Positions 53,758 to 63,637 of a stretch of 64,000 nucleotides of DNA are shown one piece after another. The number at the start of each line of letters is the position of its first letter. Position 1 is the first letter of the stretch. The notes under the pieces are model-generated. The model saw nothing but the letters and a program-made list of their open reading frames with translations, was not told the origin of the DNA and did no database searches. Made by a program: the position numbers and the translations under genes. Origin of the DNA: Solimicrobium sp040544425 (GTDB lineage Bacteria; Pseudomonadota; Gammaproteobacteria; Burkholderiales; Burkholderiaceae_D); NCBI GenBank assembly GCA_040544425.1, contig JBEONO010000011.1, positions 1 through 64,000 on the forward strand, read 5' to 3'.

Positions 53758-56055
53758 ATGCAAAATCTCCTCCACAACCTCAATCCTGAACAACATAGCG
53801 CGGTCACTCTCCCTGCAGAATCGGCCCTGATTCTGGCCGGTGCCGGTTCGGGAAAGACCCGGGTTTTGACCACCCGCATCGCCTGGCTGATTCAGACCGG
53901 ACAAATTTCCCCGACCGGATTGATGGCAGTCACGTTTACCAACAAGGCCGCCAAGGAAATGCAGGCGCGTCTGTCGGCGATGTTGCCGGTCAATACCCGC
54001 AGTATGTGGATCGGCACGTTTCATGGTTTATGCAACCGCCTGTTACGCGCCCATTATCGCGATGCGAGTTTGCCCCAGACCTTTCAGATACTGGATAGCC
54101 AGGACCAACTGGCGATGGTTAAACGAATTCTGAAAGCCCAGCAAATTGATGATGACAAATACCCGCCGCGCGCCGCCGTGTATTTCATCAACGGTGCCAA
54201 AGAACAGGGACTGCGCGCTGCGAAAGTGCAGACCTATGATCCGACCAGCCGCCAGTTCGCTGAAATTTACAGCATCTACGAACAGCAATGTCAACGCGAC
54301 GGTGTCGTCGATTTCGCTGAATTACTGCTGCGCACCGTCGAACTGCTGACCAATAATCAACCGCTGCGCGAACATTATCAGAACCGGTTCAGGCATATTC
54401 TGGTCGATGAGTTTCAGGATACCAATGACCTGCAGTACCGCTGGATCAAACTCATGGCCGGATCGTCCGCTGCCGTGTTGGCCGTTGGCGACGATGATCA
54501 AAGCATTTACGCCTTCCGCGGCGCGAACGTCGGCAATATGGCTTCGTTTGAGCGCGAATTTTTGGTCAGGCACCGGATCAAGCTGGAACAGAATTACCGC
54601 TCGCATGGACATATTTTAGATGCGGCGAATGCCCTGATTTCGAACAACGTCGAGCGCCTCGGGAAAAATCTGCGCACCGATGCGGGACAAGGCGAGTTGA
54701 TCCGGATTCAGGAAGCCGGCAGCGACACCCAGGAAGCACAGTGGATCGTCGAACAGATCAAGGAGCTGACCCGCAAAGGCATGGCCAGCAGTGAGATCGC
54801 GATACTGTATCGCTCCAATGCGCAATCGCGGGTGATTGAACATGCACTGTTTTCAGCCAGCCTGCCGTATCGGGTCTATGGCGGTCAGCGTTTTTTCGAG
54901 CGCGCCGAAATCAAACACGCGATCGCTTATCTGCAGTTGATGGACAATCCGCACAATGATTCCGCTTTCCTGCGCGTGATGAATTTTCCGACGCGCGGCA
55001 TTGGCGCCAAAGGCCAGGAAACTCTGCAGGACACGGCACGCCAACGCAGCATCTCGTTATACGAAGCGGTACCCTATTTGAGCGGCAAGGCGGGCAGCAC
55101 CTTGGGTGCGTTCGTGAAGCTGATTGAATCTGCGCGTTTCGAAACCCAAATGTTGCCTCTGACGGAACTGGTGCAGCGGGTCCTGGAAATGAGCACCTTG
55201 ATCCAGCACTATCAAAATGAAAAAGAAGGCGCTGACCGGATCGAAAATCTGGAACAGTTAGTCAGCGCGGCCGCTTTATTTGTCAATGAAGAAGGTTTTG
55301 ACGCGCACGCGCCAGCCTTGATGGGCCCGGCCAGCAGCGCAAGAAATAATCTGATTCAGAGTGACGGTTCGCAAATCATCGATGCCGATGCCGCGCTCCA
55401 TACCCTGATGTCGCCACTATCGGCATTCTTGTCGCATGCCTCATTGGAAGCGGGCGACAATCAGGCCCAGGCTGGCCAGGACGCACTGCAATTAATGACC
55501 GTGCATTCGGCCAAGGGACTGGAGTTTGATGCCGTTTTCATTACCGGTCTGGAAGAAGGCCTGTTCCCGCATGAAAACAGCGCCAAGGAAACCGGCGGCG
55601 TCGAAGAGGAACGACGTTTGATGTATGTCGCGCTCACCCGCGCCAGACAGCGCCTGTTCATCAGCTTTGCGCAAACCCGCATGCTGCATGGTCAGACCCG
55701 CTACAACACCAAGTCGCGTTTCTTGAATGAGCTGCCGGAAGAGAATATCAAATGGCTGTCTGCACAAACTCAAAAAAACTGGTTCGCAACGCCGAAATCT
55801 GCCTGGGACAGTGACGGCAATTTTTCTGACAGCACCAATTTCAAGTCCAAATACAATCCAGCGCCGCCACACAATATTGCTGTTACCAATGAACAGGGAT
55901 GGCGTATCGGGCAAACAGTGCAACATGCGAAATTTGGGGAAGGTATTATTACGAAAATTGAAGGCAGTGGCAGCAATTGCCGGGCTCACATTCAGTTTCA
56001 CAAAATCGGCCTGAAAGTGCTGGACTTGAACGTCGCGAAATTAGAAAGGATGTAA
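53758..56055 (+). CDS. uvrD: UvrD/Rep-family DNA helicase
   Basis: A 765-residue superfamily I helicase. Walker A is LAGAGSGKTRVLTTRI, motif Ia VTFTNKAAKEMQ, motif II ILVDEFQDTNDLQY, III GDDDQSIYAFRGA, IV LEQNYRSHGHIL, V LMTVHSAKGLEFDAVF, VI EERRLMYVALTRARQRL. The C-terminus has a UvrD-like Tudor segment (VQHAKFGEGIITKIEG), which contacts RNA polymerase. UvrD acts in nucleotide excision and mismatch repair. Translation starts just past an rplY terminator. Confidence 0.93.
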   Translation: MQNLLHNLNPEQHSAVTLPAESALILAGAGSGKTRVLTTRIAWLIQTGQISPTGLMAVTFTNKAAKEMQARLSAMLPVNTRSMWIGTFHGLCNRLLRAHYRDASLPQTFQILDSQDQLAMVKRILKAQQIDDDKYPPRAAVYFINGAKEQGLRAAKVQTYDPTSRQFAEIYSIYEQQCQRDGVVDFAELLLRTVELLTNNQPLREHYQNRFRHILVDEFQDTNDLQYRWIKLMAGSSAAVLAVGDDDQSIYAFRGANVGNMASFEREFLVRHRIKLEQNYRSHGHILDAANALISNNVERLGKNLRTDAGQGELIRIQEAGSDTQEAQWIVEQIKELTRKGMASSEIAILYRSNAQSRVIEHALFSASLPYRVYGGQRFFERAEIKHAIAYLQLMDNPHNDSAFLRVMNFPTRGIGAKGQETLQDTARQRSISLYEAVPYLSGKAGSTLGAFVKLIESARFETQMLPLTELVQRVLEMSTLIQHYQNEKEGADRIENLEQLVSAAALFVNEEGFDAHAPALMGPASSARNNLIQSDGSQIIDADAALHTLMSPLSAFLSHASLEAGDNQAQAGQDALQLMTVHSAKGLEFDAVFITGLEEGLFPHENSAKETGGVEEERRLMYVALTRARQRLFISFAQTRMLHGQTRYNTKSRFLNELPEENIKWLSAQTQKNWFATPKSAWDSDGNFSDSTNFKSKYNPAPPHNIAVTNEQGWRIGQTVQHAKFGEGIITKIEGSGSNCRAHIQFHKIGLKVLDLNVAKLERM

Positions 56056-56058
56056 TCC

Positions 56059-57318
56059 ATGACGCCAATGATTCAATACGTAGCAGCCATTTTGTTCGCT
56101 TTGGCGGTGTTGCATACTTTTTTCACCAAATTTTTTCAGCATTTGGCGCATAACGATACCAAACACGCCGGGCTCTGGCACCTGTTAGGTGAAGTCGAAG
56201 TGGTGTTTGGATTATGGTCGTTTGTTTTGTTGCTGTTCATTGGGTTTATGAGCAGCGAGAAGCAAGCTATCGCCTATCTCGAAGACCAGAATTTTACCGA
56301 AGCGTTGTTTGTATTTGTGATTCTGACGATTGCTGCAACCAGCCCGATCCTGTCGTTTGTCAGCAGCCTGGTCGGCAAAATCAATGCCATCCTGCCGGTA
56401 CCGGCGATGATGGGACGATATTTTTTGTGTCTGTCTTTCATCCCTTTATTAGGCTCATTCATCACCGAACCCGCTGCGATGACTCTGTCAGCCTTGCTGC
56501 TGCGCGACGTGTATTTTAACCAGGCGGTCTCGAACCGATTTAAATATTTGTCACTGGCGGTGTTGCTGGTCAATATTTCAATCGGCGGGGTACTCACTCC
56601 TTATGCCGCACCACCGGTATTAATGGTTGCCGAAAAATGGGGTTGGGACCTGCATTTCATGTCTTCAGTATTCGGCTGGAAGGCGGCCGTCGCCGTGTTC
56701 ATCAACGCTGTTCTGGTCAGCGTGATGTTCAAGAACGAGCTGGCGAAAATTCCCGCCATGGAGGCAAGAGATGCCAACACCCCGTCAATGCCGGTTTTGC
56801 TGATCGTCGTGCACCTGCTGTTCTTGTTGGCGACAGTATGGTTCAGTCATCATCCGGTGGTGTTTATCGGACTGTTCCTGTTTTTTCTCGGGTTCACCCA
56901 TGCCTATCCTGAACATCAAAGCAAATTGATGCTCAAGGAAGGTTTGCTGGTCGGCTTCTTTTTAGGCGGCCTGGTGGTTCTGGGCGGCCTGCAGCAATGG
57001 TGGCTGCAGCCACTGATTTCGCAGATGCAGGCCGGCACTTTATTTTTCGGTGCCATCGGCCTGACTGCGCTGACCGACAATGCTGCCTTAACCTATCTGG
57101 GTTCGCTGGTCGATGGCATCAGCGATACGGCGAAATACGCGCTGGTCGCCGGAGCGGTAACAGGTGGCGGCTTGACCGTTATCGCCAATGCGCCAAACCC
57201 GGCCGGATTTTCGATCCTGAAAGAATGTTTTGACGAACAATCGATCAGCCCGCTGAATGTGTTTCTGGCTGCGCTGACACCGACCGCAATAGCGGCTGCC
57301 TGTTTTTATTTTCTATAG
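56059..57318 (+). CDS. Putative Na+/H+ antiporter
   Basis: A 419-residue membrane protein with about ten to eleven hydrophobic helices. It has LLGEVEVVFGLWSFVLLL, PAMMGRYFLCLSFIPLLGSF, ITEPAAMTLSALLLRDVYF and GGVLTPYAAPPVLMVAEKW, then GLTALTDNAALTYLGSLVDG. These match the PF07399 family of putative Na+/H+ antiporters. It starts 3 bp after uvrD and its stop directly abuts the next ATG. Confidence 0.85.
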   Translation: MTPMIQYVAAILFALAVLHTFFTKFFQHLAHNDTKHAGLWHLLGEVEVVFGLWSFVLLLFIGFMSSEKQAIAYLEDQNFTEALFVFVILTIAATSPILSFVSSLVGKINAILPVPAMMGRYFLCLSFIPLLGSFITEPAAMTLSALLLRDVYFNQAVSNRFKYLSLAVLLVNISIGGVLTPYAAPPVLMVAEKWGWDLHFMSSVFGWKAAVAVFINAVLVSVMFKNELAKIPAMEARDANTPSMPVLLIVVHLLFLLATVWFSHHPVVFIGLFLFFLGFTHAYPEHQSKLMLKEGLLVGFFLGGLVVLGGLQQWWLQPLISQMQAGTLFFGAIGLTALTDNAALTYLGSLVDGISDTAKYALVAGAVTGGGLTVIANAPNPAGFSILKECFDEQSISPLNVFLAALTPTAIAAACFYFL

Positions 57319-58470
57319 ATGCAAACCACCTACGACATCGCCATTTGTGGCGCCGGACCGGTCGGCCAGGCGCTGGCGCTATTTTTAATCAGGAATGGCA
57401 TCGCGCCGCAACGCATTATCCTGGTTGATGCCAAGACCAGAGAACAGGCCGCAAAGGATCAGCGCACGATTGCACTATCCTACGGCAGTCGCCAATTCCT
57501 GCAAAATGCTGGCGCGTGGCCGATCAAGGCGACGGAAATCCACCAGATCCACGTTTCCAGAAGCGGTCATTTCGGTCGCACACTGATCGATCGCGAGACG
57601 CTGAATGTGCCCGCCCTCGGTTATGTGGCGCGCTACGCCGACATCATTACCCCGCTGTCAGACGCACTCGACAAATTCCTGCCGGCCCTGACCTTTTTGC
57701 GTCCGGCCAAAGTGGTCGGGATAACGCAGGCGCAAGAACAGGTAACGCTGCATCTGGAAGATCAGCGTAGCATCCACGCACAGATCGTAGTCCAGGCTGA
57801 AGGCGGCGTGTTCAGCGAACAGGCGTCACAAAGCACACATCGTGATTATCAACAGTCTGCCGTGATAACTACGGTCAGGACCAGCAAACCGGCCGCGGCC
57901 CGAGCGTATGAGCGATTTACCGATCACGGACCACTGGCGCTGTTACCGCAAGAAGACGGCTATGCCCTGGTTTGGTGTACCCATCCCGACCAGGCTGCAT
58001 CTTTGTTGGCGCTGGATGACGCCGCGTTTTTAAACGCCCTGCAACAGGCGTTTGGCGAGCGAGTAGGGAAATTTAACCATTGCTCGGCGCGTGCGGCATA
58101 TGCGCTGGGGCTGAATGCCCAGACCAGCGCACCGGCCGGACGGGTGATCTGTGTCGGCAATGCGGCGCAAACCTTGCACCCGGTCGCCGGGCAGGGTTTA
58201 AATCTGGGTTTGCGCGATGCATATCAGCTGGCGCAATCTTTGCGTCTGGCGCTGACACCAGCCAGCCTGCAGGAGTTTTATCAACAGCGCCGAACTGATC
58301 GAAGCAGAACCATTCGCCTGACCGATCAGCTGGCGCAAATTTTTACCAACTCCACGCACGAAAATAGCCAGACAACTCAATCCCTGCTCAGTGCCGGATT
58401 GGGTGCACTCGATATTTTCCCACCCGCCCAGCACTGGTTGGCCGAGCAGATGATGTTTGGGACACGCTGA
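57319..58470 (+). CDS. UbiH/UbiF/VisC-family FAD monooxygenase
   Basis: A 383-residue flavoprotein hydroxylase of the ubiquinone branch. The FAD Rossmann motif is IAICGAGPVGQALALFL, the second FAD motif is GNAAQTLHPVAGQGLNLGL, and QRTIALSYGSRQFLQ is the family QRxxALs segment. Which ring position is hydroxylated cannot be told. It lies directly before ubiA with a one-base overlap, supporting a ubiquinone role. Confidence 0.88.
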   Translation: MQTTYDIAICGAGPVGQALALFLIRNGIAPQRIILVDAKTREQAAKDQRTIALSYGSRQFLQNAGAWPIKATEIHQIHVSRSGHFGRTLIDRETLNVPALGYVARYADIITPLSDALDKFLPALTFLRPAKVVGITQAQEQVTLHLEDQRSIHAQIVVQAEGGVFSEQASQSTHRDYQQSAVITTVRTSKPAAARAYERFTDHGPLALLPQEDGYALVWCTHPDQAASLLALDDAAFLNALQQAFGERVGKFNHCSARAAYALGLNAQTSAPAGRVICVGNAAQTLHPVAGQGLNLGLRDAYQLAQSLRLALTPASLQEFYQQRRTDRSRTIRLTDQLAQIFTNSTHENSQTTQSLLSAGLGALDIFPPAQHWLAEQMMFGTR

Positions 58471-59324
58471 TGGCCCGTCTTAAACTTTACTGGCAACTCA
58501 CCCGCTTCGATAAGCCTGTCGGTATTTTGCTGTTGCTCTGGCCAACCTTGGCGGCGTTGTGGCTGGCGTCAAATGGCAGACCGGACTGGTACCTGCTGCT
58601 GATTTTCACACTCGGCACCGCCTTCATGCGTGCAGCTGGTTGTGCCGTGAACGACTATGCCGATCGTGATTTCGACAAGCATGTCAAACGTACCGCGCAA
58701 CGTCCGCTCACCTCAGGAAAAATCGCCGGCTGGGAGGCATTGATGGTTGCCGCGGTGCTGGCAGTGGCATCATTCGCCTTGATTGTGCCGCTCAACCAGC
58801 TCACCAAATTACTGTCACTGGCTGCGATATTTATTGCGGCCAGCTACCCCTACTTCAAGCGGTTCTTCGCACTGCCTCAGGCTTATCTCGGCATCGCGTT
58901 CGGATTTGGCATTCCAATGGCCTACGCCGCAGTGCAAAATCAGGTTCCACCCATCGCCTGGTTGCTGCTGGTGGCGAACGTGTTTTGGGCACTGGCTTAC
59001 GATACCGAATATGCCATGGTTGACCGGGATGACGACATCAAGATCGGCATCCGCACTTCGGCGCTGACGTTTGGCCGGTTCGACGTGATGGCAGTCATGA
59101 TTTGCTACACGGTCTATCTGGCCATTCTCGCCTGGGTCGGTTGGGCGACAGGCAGGGGAATCTGGTTTGGATTTGGATTATTTGCCGCAATTTTGTGTGC
59201 AATTTACCATTACTTTTTAATTCGTGACCGGGAGCGGGATGCCTGTTTTGCCGCTTTCCGGCACAATAACTGGCTGGGATGCTTTGTTTTTGGCGGGATC
59301 GCGTTAGACTTTGCGTTTAGCTAA
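58470..59324 (+). CDS. ubiA: 4-hydroxybenzoate polyprenyltransferase
   Basis: A 284-residue membrane prenyltransferase. The two aspartate motifs are NDYADRDFDKHV and DTEYAMVDRDDDIKIG; the RPLTSGKI segment follows the first. Eight or nine transmembrane helices. It attaches the prenyl tail to 4-hydroxybenzoate. It overlaps the UbiH-like gene by 1 nt. Confidence 0.95.
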   Translation: MARLKLYWQLTRFDKPVGILLLLWPTLAALWLASNGRPDWYLLLIFTLGTAFMRAAGCAVNDYADRDFDKHVKRTAQRPLTSGKIAGWEALMVAAVLAVASFALIVPLNQLTKLLSLAAIFIAASYPYFKRFFALPQAYLGIAFGFGIPMAYAAVQNQVPPIAWLLLVANVFWALAYDTEYAMVDRDDDIKIGIRTSALTFGRFDVMAVMICYTVYLAILAWVGWATGRGIWFGFGLFAAILCAIYHYFLIRDRERDACFAAFRHNNWLGCFVFGGIALDFAFS

Positions 59325-59387
59325 ATTACTTTCAGCGTTTTCTTGGTAGTCTTTGAATTATCTATTATTAAACCCTTTGGAGAAATC

Positions 59388-59693
59388 ATGAGCTTAAGAG
59401 ACCACAACGAACAATTAATGAATGACCTGCAAGCCGTTATCAAAGATGCTGAATTACTGTTAAAAAATTCGGCATTGCCTGGCAGTGACGATTTCAAATC
59501 GGCCAAAGAAAAATTTGAAGCCACGATCAAGAATGCCAAGGACGAGATCGTTCGCCTGGAAAGAATGGTCGTTAATAAAACGCGTGAGGCGGCACATGCT
59601 ACGGACGATTACGTGAAAGAAAACCCATGGCAGGCAGTCGGGCTCGGTGCCGCAGTGGGTCTGGTGATCGGCTTACTGATCACGCGTAAATAA
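59388..59693 (+). CDS. DUF883 (ElaB/YqjD) membrane-anchored protein
   Basis: A 101-residue protein: a soluble helical part with LMNDLQAVIKDAELLLKNS and a C-terminal anchor AVGLGAAVGLVIGLLITRK, the DUF883 layout. Such proteins bind ribosomes at the membrane in stationary phase. TTGGAG lies before the ATG at 59388. Its stop overlaps the next ATG. Confidence 0.88.
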   Translation: MSLRDHNEQLMNDLQAVIKDAELLLKNSALPGSDDFKSAKEKFEATIKNAKDEIVRLERMVVNKTREAAHATDDYVKENPWQAVGLGAAVGLVIGLLITRK

Positions 59694-60082
59694 TGTCGAT
59701 TTCGGCCAGCATTAATCGCATGTTCTCGACCCTGGTTGGGATGTTGCATACGCGCCTGGAATTGGTGAGCGTGGAACTGGAAGAAGAACTGCTTCGTTTT
59801 TCTTCCTATTTTATTTACAGCCTGATCGCCTTGTTCTGCGGCGGTGTTGCAGTTTCACTGGGGATCTTTCTGATCATTGCGCTGTATTGGGATGATCATC
59901 GCGTTGCAGTTTTGCTGACCATGATAGGCCTGTTTGGCGCAGCCAGTATCGTTATCGCGGCCTGGCTCAGAAAACAAATCCTCAACAAGCCACGCCTGCT
60001 GCAACAAAGCATTGCTGAATTAAAAAAAGATGCTGAATTGATTCGTGTTGGCCAGTCCGATTCTGAACAGGAGCAATCATGA
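59693..60082 (+). CDS. Phage holin family / YqjE-like membrane protein
   Basis: A 129-residue protein with two adjacent membrane helices (YFIYSLIALFCGGVAVSLGIFL and VAVLLTMIGLFGAASIVIAAWL, trimmed here in length), preceded by LHTRLELVSVELEEELLR, the YqjE pattern. It is between DUF883 and YqjK-like genes, a common stress operon. Confidence 0.85.
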   Translation: MSISASINRMFSTLVGMLHTRLELVSVELEEELLRFSSYFIYSLIALFCGGVAVSLGIFLIIALYWDDHRVAVLLTMIGLFGAASIVIAAWLRKQILNKPRLLQQSIAELKKDAELIRVGQSDSEQEQS

Positions 60083-60378
60083 GCCGCACGCAACAACTGA
60101 GGCAACGACGTGCCATGCTGGTCACCGAATGCACCCTGCAGCGATCCATCCTGCTCGCACAAGGGCGGCAACTTGGACTGAGTACCGGCCTGATCAGTTC
60201 GGGAGACGGATTGCTGGAGCGCTTCAAGCGCCTGCCAACTTGGGTAAGTATTCTGCTGGCTGCCGGGATTATGTTTATGCCGGGTCGCGTGACCAAAGTG
60301 GCCAGGACCGGACTGATGGCTTGGCAAATCTGGAATAACTTCAAGTCAGCGACCGAGTCGAAACAAGAATCGCTGTGA
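60079..60378 (+). CDS. YqjK-like protein
   Basis: A 99-residue protein: a helical soluble part (RRAMLVTECTLQRSILLAQG) and a hydrophobic segment near LPTWVSILLAAGIMFMPGRV. It overlaps the YqjE-like gene by 4 nt. Family resemblance is mainly from size, layout and position. Confidence 0.7.
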   Translation: MSRTQQLRQRRAMLVTECTLQRSILLAQGRQLGLSTGLISSGDGLLERFKRLPTWVSILLAAGIMFMPGRVTKVARTGLMAWQIWNNFKSATESKQESL

Positions 60379-60380
60379 AG

Positions 60381-61244
60381 CTAGTCAGGTCCCAGCGCAA
60401 TTGGGCGCCGCGGATCGATACACCATTCACTCCACGAACCGGCATACAGGGCAGCGCCGGTCAATCCTGCCACTTCCAGGGCCAGTAAATTGTGACAGGC
60501 GGTTACGCCCGAGCCGCATTGCATGATGGCGTTTCTCGAATCGGCCACGACCGCCGACCACTCCTGATGCAATTGCTCAGCAGATTTAAAGCAACCATTT
60601 TCCTGCAAATTGTCTTTGAAGAAGCGGTTCCTGGCGCCTGGAATATGTCCGCCTATCGGATCCAGGGTTTCATTTTCACCACGGAACCGGTCCGGGGACC
60701 GTGCATCAACCAGCGTTCTCAAGCCGGACTGAATATTGGCTTGCACATCACCCACGCTCGCCATTCTGACCAGCGGTGCCTGTTCATGCAAAGTGCCCTG
60801 CCTGGCTACCGGAGCGCCGGTCGTGATGGCCAGATTTGCCGCCAGCCACGCCGGATAACCGCCATCCAACACCGCAACCTGCGCATGTCCGACCCAGCGC
60901 AACATCCACCACAGGCGGGCAGCAAATATGCCGCCCTGTCCATCATAGGCAATCACTTGGGTATTGTTGTTGATTCCCCATGTACGCAATTTTGCTATAA
61001 AAACTTCGCGATCCGGCAGCGGGTGACGCCCGCAAAATGCGCCGATTTCATTGAGCTTGTTTCCGGATAGATCGAAGTCCAGATGCGCAAATCGGGCCGA
61101 TGGTATGTGGCCTTCAGCATATGCTGCGCGTCCGGCATTGGGATCAGCCAAATCATGACGGCAGTCCAGGATGACCCAATTGGGATCATTAATATATTTG
61201 GCCAATTCCGGCGCTGAAATCAAGGTAGTAAATGATACAGCCAT
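60381..61244 (-). CDS. sseA: 3-mercaptopyruvate / thiosulfate sulfurtransferase
   Basis: A 287-residue two-domain rhodanese. The active-site loop CGSGVTA is in MQCGSGVTACHNLLALE, characteristic of mercaptopyruvate sulfurtransferases. The N-terminal inactive domain has VILDCRHDLADPNAGRAAY and the linker has ARSPDRFRGENETLDPIGGH. The ATG at 61244 has AAGGGAAGGG upstream. The C-terminus is 2 bp from the convergent yqjK-like gene. Confidence 0.88.
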   Translation of the reverse strand: MAVSFTTLISAPELAKYINDPNWVILDCRHDLADPNAGRAAYAEGHIPSARFAHLDFDLSGNKLNEIGAFCGRHPLPDREVFIAKLRTWGINNNTQVIAYDGQGGIFAARLWWMLRWVGHAQVAVLDGGYPAWLAANLAITTGAPVARQGTLHEQAPLVRMASVGDVQANIQSGLRTLVDARSPDRFRGENETLDPIGGHIPGARNRFFKDNLQENGCFKSAEQLHQEWSAVVADSRNAIMQCGSGVTACHNLLALEVAGLTGAALYAGSWSEWCIDPRRPIALGPD

Positions 61245-61260
61245 ACCCTTCCCTTTCCAA

Positions 61261-62142
61261 TTATGTGATGCGTGCGGTCGCTTTCGATTGCGCCTGTGCA
61301 TGCATATAGGTGGCCAGAATGCCACTGATTAAAATTACTGTGATCCCCAGCCAGCTGATCCAGCTCAATGCATCATGCCAGACAATAATGCCCAACACGC
61401 TGGAAAAGACGATGCCGCAGTACGACAGATTCGCCGTCAACAACGGATGCCCCAGCCGATACGCACGGGTCATTGCCAGCTGTGCAGTGCTGGCGAAAAA
61501 TCCAACCAGCATTAACAAACCAAATCCATACGCTTGATGCGCATGCCAATCCTGATCAATCCCGGCAGCCAATGCACCGGCCAGGGCACTGGTCAGAGAA
61601 AAATAAAATACCACGCGTGTCTCCGGTTCGCCAAGCAATCCCATCTGGCGCACCTGCAAATACGCCAGCGCTGCCATGACGCCCGAGCCCAGCGATATCA
61701 GTGCATAGGGCAGCTGATTGGCCTGCATGGAGGGTTGCAACAGCAAGACCATGCCAGCAAAGCTGAGCACAATGGCGCCGGGCAAACCCCAGGCAAAACG
61801 TGTCTTGCCATGCCACCAGCTGGTTCCGAACAATATAGCCGCAATCCAGATCGGCGACATATAGTTCAGCGTATTGGCCATCGCCAGCGGCAGTTTGCCG
61901 ATGGTATAAAACCACATCCAGAGAGCAATTACGCCGACCGTGCCGCGACTGAAATGGCGCAGCGGCATGTGAGTTTTTAAACTGATGTGATTGACGCGCG
62001 CGATGGCGAACAAAAAGATCACGCCAAATATGCCGCGGTACATCACGATTTCAGAGGTGGGGTAGATCGACGATGCCAGTTTGACGCACACGCCCATCAA
62101 GGCAAACAACAAACTGGCAAGTATCATCCAAAGTGACTGCAT
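61261..62142 (-). CDS. EamA-family (DMT) transporter
   Basis: A 293-residue protein with ten predicted membrane helices in two EamA repeats: LLFALMGVCVKLASSIYPTS and YRGIFGVIFLFAIARV open the first, LLTANLSYCGIVFSSVLGII is in the second. The substrate is unknown; it may export small metabolites or amino acids. It lies 16 bp from the sulfurtransferase and 11 bp from the Rieske gene, all on the minus strand. Confidence 0.88.
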   Translation of the reverse strand: MQSLWMILASLLFALMGVCVKLASSIYPTSEIVMYRGIFGVIFLFAIARVNHISLKTHMPLRHFSRGTVGVIALWMWFYTIGKLPLAMANTLNYMSPIWIAAILFGTSWWHGKTRFAWGLPGAIVLSFAGMVLLLQPSMQANQLPYALISLGSGVMAALAYLQVRQMGLLGEPETRVVFYFSLTSALAGALAAGIDQDWHAHQAYGFGLLMLVGFFASTAQLAMTRAYRLGHPLLTANLSYCGIVFSSVLGIIVWHDALSWISWLGITVILISGILATYMHAQAQSKATARIT

Positions 62143-62153
62143 CTGCTGGCGTG

Positions 62154-63287
62154 CTATTCGTCAAAGGTCATATTGGAGCGGAACCACTCGTGAAAATGCT
62201 GCATCCCGTCTTCCATCGGTGACTGGTACGGGCCCGTCTGCGACTGGCCGCGATTGAACAGAATGCGCCGTCCGGCATCCATTCTGAACGCAATTTCATC
62301 GTCTTCGATGCAGGTTTCCATGTAGGCAGCGCGTTCCGATTCGATAAATTCACGCTCAAATAAAACGATCTCTTCGGGATAATAAAATTCGACCACATTG
62401 CGCGTCTTGCCCGGACCTTGCGGCCACAGGGTAGAGACGACCAGCACATGCGGATACCATTCAACCATAATATTCGGATACAAAGTCAGCCAGATTGCGC
62501 CATACGGCGGTGCCTCACCCTGACGGAATTTGAGCACCTGTTCCTGCCAGGCTTGATAGGTTGCCGATCCCGACTTTAACAGGCCGCTGTTGACACCCAC
62601 CGTTTGTACGCTGTAATCGGTACCGAATTCCCAACGCAAATCGTCGCAGGTGACAAAACTTCCGAGACCCGGATGAAAGGGCTCAACGTGATAATCCTCG
62701 AGATACACTTCGATGAAGGTTTTCCAGTTGTAGTCGCATTCATGCACTTCGACGTGATCGAGCATATAGCCGCTAAAGTCGAGGTCTTTGGTCACGGATA
62801 ACTGGCCCAGCTTTTCCATCACGTTATAACCGTTCTGCTCGAACAACAGGCCATTCCAGCTTTGCAGCCTGGTGTTGGCCAAATTCAAACAGGGCGATTC
62901 ATCAAAGTGTGGCGCGCCAAGCAGCTCGCCCTTCAGATCGTAGGTCCAGCGATGCAGCGGGCAAACAATATTTTTTGCATTGCCACGGGTGGTCCTGGCA
63001 TTGTTGTCACCGGCCCCGCCGAACATTAATGCCTGACGGTGGCGACAAACATTGGAGAGCAATTCGATGCCGCGATCGCTGCGCACCAGCATGCGACCCT
63101 CGTTTTCCGACGCGAGGGTTGCAAAATCACCCACATTGGGCACCATCAGTTCATGGCCGACGTAGCGCGGGCCTTGCTGGAATAATTGCTCGATTTCGCG
63201 CTTTAACAGCGTTTCATCGAAATATACAGAAACCGGAAGTTGCGTTGTAGAACGCTTTAGTTTAGCGAATGTTGCCAGATCGGACAT
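62154..63287 (-). CDS. Rieske-type ring-hydroxylating oxygenase alpha subunit
   Basis: A 377-residue oxygenase. The Rieske site is CRH (in NVCRHRQALMFGG) and CPLH (in IVCPLHRWTYDL), separated by 25 residues, longer than the usual 15-17 because of a GDNNARTTRG insertion. The mononuclear iron ligands are in EDYHVEPFHPGL with a later Asp. The preceding run reads GGGGTGGGG before the ATG at 63287. The substrate is unknown; similar proteins act on choline-like, aromatic or carnitine substrates. Confidence 0.85.
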   Translation of the reverse strand: MSDLATFAKLKRSTTQLPVSVYFDETLLKREIEQLFQQGPRYVGHELMVPNVGDFATLASENEGRMLVRSDRGIELLSNVCRHRQALMFGGAGDNNARTTRGNAKNIVCPLHRWTYDLKGELLGAPHFDESPCLNLANTRLQSWNGLLFEQNGYNVMEKLGQLSVTKDLDFSGYMLDHVEVHECDYNWKTFIEVYLEDYHVEPFHPGLGSFVTCDDLRWEFGTDYSVQTVGVNSGLLKSGSATYQAWQEQVLKFRQGEAPPYGAIWLTLYPNIMVEWYPHVLVVSTLWPQGPGKTRNVVEFYYPEEIVLFEREFIESERAAYMETCIEDDEIAFRMDAGRRILFNRGQSQTGPYQSPMEDGMQHFHEWFRSNMTFDE

Positions 63288-63637
63288 CCCCACCCCCCCA
63301 AATAATTACTCCACCCAAGAGAGAAAGAATCCGCAAAGACCATTATTCAAATCGTGGAAATGAATCGGAAATTTTGGACAGAACTGTTGATTATACCCGA
63401 ACCGACCTAAACCAGGCTGCGAATTTTTCTGACAACCGGCAAGCTCATCCCCACAAGATTGGGGGATTTGTTTTAAAACATGACAAAACCATATTGCACA
63501 GCACGCCTGCTTGAAAATTAGATCCAGATTCACTCGGAATTCAGCTCTGCAAGCCATAACTTGTTTTAGAATAGCGGGCTGATTTACCCGTGAAGCAATA
63601 ATTTTGCGCCTCACATTACCTGATAAAAGTCCAAGTC
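63288..63637. other. Intergenic stretch with small hairpin
   Basis: Promoters for the divergent Rieske and xseB genes must lie here. ATCCCC (63447-63452) and GGGGAT (63462-63467) make a short stem followed by TTGTTTT, resembling a terminator or attenuator with no gene before it. No protein-coding frame looks real. Confidence 0.4.

Noticed and set aside
53428..54024. Gly-rich minus-strand frame at the rplY tail
   Set aside because: Antisense of the Ala/Pro/Lys tail of L25 and the start of uvrD.
53758..60378. YqjE-like 'holin' as evidence of a prophage
   Set aside because: It is in a DUF883/YqjE/YqjK stress operon with no phage gene nearby.
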